Shown: positions 62,551 to 64,000 of the stretch, in pieces | How positions within the stretch are numbered: the stretch's first letter is position 1 | How the letters are laid out: every line of letters begins with the position of its first letter | NCBI GenBank assembly: GCA_004366385.1 | Contig: ML178785.1 | Span: 141,828 to 205,827 of the forward strand | DNA from: Actinomycetota bacterium | Lineage (GTDB): Bacteria; Actinomycetota; Thermoleophilia; Gaiellales; Gaiellaceae | Direction of reading: 5' to 3' | Length of the DNA: 64,000 nt | Program-made: the position numbers and the translations under genes | The notes under the pieces: generated by a model | What the model saw: the letters and a program-made list of their open reading frames with translations, nothing else | What the model was told of the DNA's origin: nothing | Database searches by the model: none

Positions 62551-62961
62551 CTACTGCAGCGAGCCCATCTCCTCCGTGCTCTCTTGCCAGCGTGCGGTCA
62601 GCGCGTACAGCACCACGATGTTCAGGATGATCGCGGTCAGCGCCCACAGCGGGTAGTCGCTCGAGCCCACGAAGCCCAGCTGGGCGAGGATGTTGAGCGA
62701 CACGACGAAGATCCCGAACCAGCGTGCCCAGGACTGCCCGCCGAGCAGCCCGAGGCCGGCCACCACGAGCAAGGCGCCCCAGAACACCATGAACCAGCCC
62801 CACGCCGTGAGGTCGACCACGAGGTAGCCGGCCTGCGTGGGAATGAAGTACTCGTCCTCGAAGATCGCGATCAGCCCCTGAAAGAAGTCGATCGCGCCGA
62901 TGATCAGCATCACGATCCCGGCAAACCCGATCCATCCCGCCATCGAGCTCTTGGTGCTCAT
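62551..62961 (-). CDS. DUF7144 family four-helix membrane protein
   Basis: A 136-residue protein with four membrane helices (WIGFAGIVMLIIGAIDFFQG; LTAWGWFMVFWGALLVVAGL; WFGIFVVSLNILAQLGF; LWALTAIILNIVVLYALTAR). The WxxFAGxxLxxxGxxxxxxGL start and GWxxxxxGxxxxxxGxxL pattern are typical of the actinobacterial DUF7144 family. GGAGGGTGAG before the ATG. Function unknown. Confidence 0.82.
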   Translation of the reverse strand: MSTKSSMAGWIGFAGIVMLIIGAIDFFQGLIAIFEDEYFIPTQAGYLVVDLTAWGWFMVFWGALLVVAGLGLLGGQSWARWFGIFVVSLNILAQLGFVGSSDYPLWALTAIILNIVVLYALTARWQESTEEMGSLQ

Positions 62962-63220
62962 CTCACCCTCCTGTCCGACGCGCCGCTCCCGCGACGCCGT
63001 TGCCGACGCAGTGCACTAGCCAGGCCGAGAGGCCTGCGGGCGGATTATGCAAGGGGCTGCCGACGGCGTCGTCGACACCGCCGCAATCACCCGGGTGAAC
63101 GGTGCCCCACCGCACCGCCGTCGCGACGGTTCGGCGGGACGTCGTCCGTTCGGTCGAGGTGGGCGGAACTTTGCGGTGCGCAAACCACACCGTCAAAGCC
63201 GAGCCGCTTGATCTCACTTA
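62962..63220. other. Intergenic region without a recognised gene
   Basis: 259 bases between divergent genes. No convincing coding frame. The only notable part is lower-GC sequence at about 63185-63220 (CTTGATCTCACTTA) that may hold the promoter of the zinc-ribbon gene. No hairpin of note. Confidence 0.4.
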
Positions 63221-63679
63221 ATGAGCCGCTGGCCCAGTTCTGTGTCCTACGCCGACAGCCGCGTCGGCGAGACTTCGTCGGTGATGAGCGAGGCGGGCGT
63301 TGGATGTGGAGCCTGTGGTGAGCCGCTCGACGAGCGGCCTGACCTGCCAGTCGGCGCGCGGCAGGGGTGTCCGCGGTGTGGTTCAACGTCGCGGCGATTC
63401 GGCATCCACCTCGAGGGGACAGTCGAGCTGAAATCTCAGCTTGGCCTCAAGGCGCGCTCGCCCGGCGAGAAGAAGCCGTTTTTCGAGCAGAGGACGGGCG
63501 ACGATCTCTTTCGGAAGGCGAGGCGCTGGATGGTTCTCAATCGGATCATCGACCGCCGCAGGAACCGGTACTTCGAGCGTGTAGAAGATCCGGAAACCGG
63601 CGCCGTTCTCCGTCATGTTGACGAGAAGCTGACGGACCATCGAGGTCGCGGATCGGCTCGCCATAAGCGTGATCAGTAG
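63221..63679 (+). CDS. Zinc-ribbon protein of unknown function
   Basis: A 152-residue protein with an N-terminal zinc ribbon (CGACGEPLDERPDLPVGARQ, then CPRCGSTSR), followed by a conserved-looking block: LKARSPGEKKPFFEQRTGDD, LFRKARRWMVLNRIIDRRRN, RYFERVEDPETGAVLRHVDE, LTDHRGRGSA. Short proteins with this GxKKP...E...GDDLF pattern are widespread in bacteria without known role. An in-frame ATG at 63284 is an equally good start (131 residues) since the zinc ribbon begins right after it. Confidence 0.65.
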   Translation: MSRWPSSVSYADSRVGETSSVMSEAGVGCGACGEPLDERPDLPVGARQGCPRCGSTSRRFGIHLEGTVELKSQLGLKARSPGEKKPFFEQRTGDDLFRKARRWMVLNRIIDRRRNRYFERVEDPETGAVLRHVDEKLTDHRGRGSARHKRDQ

Positions 63680-63682
63680 GCC

Positions 63683-64000
63683 CTAGGTTGAGAAGCGCGT
63701 CCGAAGCGGGCGGGTGTTCTCGGCCCGCAACTGGAGCAGGATCTCAAGCCGACTCAGGGACCTGACCTCAAGCACACCATCGGGTGTCCCACCGGTCCAG
63801 GGCATGTTGTCGACGAAGCTGTAGAAGTGCGAGATCCGCTCGGTTTCGGCGACCGCTGATCCGCTGACGACACCGAGGATCGATGTCGCGAACGGAAAGT
63901 CGTATTCGGGCGCTGGCCGCGCGTGGAGGTAGAGCAGCTCGGGGTCGTCTTCTGGGTCAGCGCCGTCCGACAAGAGTTCGGGAGTTGGAGTAACCGCAAG
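63683..64000 (-). CDS. Hypothetical protein, N-terminus off the window
   Basis: The minus-strand frame is open from the right edge to the stop at 63683 (105 codons present). Visible sequence: PELLYLHARPAPEYDFPFAT, SILGVVSGSAVAETERISHF, YSFVDNMPWTGGTPDGVLEV, and the end RLEILLQLRAENTRPLRTRF. It lies 3 bases from the convergent zinc-ribbon gene. Base composition is lower in GC than most of the window. Family not recognised. Confidence 0.55.
   Translation of the reverse strand, partial: LAVTPTPELLSDGADPEDDPELLYLHARPAPEYDFPFATSILGVVSGSAVAETERISHFYSFVDNMPWTGGTPDGVLEVRSLSRLEILLQLRAENTRPLRTRFST

Overview
The window is high-GC DNA with dense, often overlapping genes (ATGA/GTGA junctions). GTG and TTG starts are frequent and many promoters look leaderless. 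Gene content and order suggest an actinobacterium, most likely a deep-branching Thermoleophilia/Gaiellales-type lineage. The markers are mreBCD-mrdA-rodA, then rne-rplU-rpmA-obgE-nadD-rsfS, tig-clpP-clpX, M29 aminopeptidase, HicB-DUF4097, class III cyclases fused to ATPase or beta-propeller domains, and MreC/PBP2 typical of rod-shaped cells. This placement is inference from gene content; no 16S rRNA is present.

Layout. 1-3.1 kb: end of a CBS gene, tRNA-Arg and tRNA-Leu, small membrane proteins and an amino-acid oxidase. 3.2-6.8 kb: tig-clpP-clpX and a DUF4242 gene. 6.8-11.9 kb: a frameshifted cyclase-ATPase regulator, gamma-glutamyltransferase, a thioesterase, and an Xre/nucleotidyltransferase toxin-antitoxin-like pair whose Xre gene is also frameshifted. 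12-20.5 kb: valS, a cyclase with a beta-propeller, folC, ndk, maf. 20.5-27.6 kb: the rod-shape and peptidoglycan operon mreB-mreC-mreD-mrdA-rodA. 27.7-33.8 kb: rne-rplU-rpmA-obgE-nadD-rsfS and tRNA-Ala. 33.9-43.1 kb: metabolism (hmgA, methyltransferase, glycosidase, 2-oxoglutarate dehydrogenase E1, M29 aminopeptidase). 43.2-45.1 kb: HicB-like/DUF4097 operon. 45.1-46.7 kb: a thioredoxin-fold lipoprotein with an in-frame TGA, divergent from an NlpC/P60 hydrolase. 46.7-54.6 kb: an accessory island with three toxin-antitoxin modules, an AAA ATPase, an HNH endonuclease and a RecB-like nuclease/exonuclease/helicase fusion. 55-61.8 kb: four secreted or membrane proteins on the minus strand, including an eight-repeat Asn/Gln-rich protein and a protein with alternating-tryptophan strands, next to a SigB/SigF-type sigma factor. 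62-64 kb: a membrane-anchored ribbon-helix-helix protein, a DUF7144 protein and a zinc-ribbon protein.

Most striking observation: the TlpA-like gene at 45091-45633 (minus strand) is open on both sides of a single TGA. That TGA sits exactly where the first cysteine of the redox CxxC motif should be (W-S-S-W-[TGA]-S-T-C). A stem-loop can form just downstream, and a good promoter precedes the start. This is what a selenocysteine-containing (UxxC) lipoprotein thioredoxin would look like. No Sec machinery (selA, selB, selC, selD) is visible here, so a nonsense mutation or base error remains possible. The secreted-repeat cluster at 55-62 kb is the second most unusual region.
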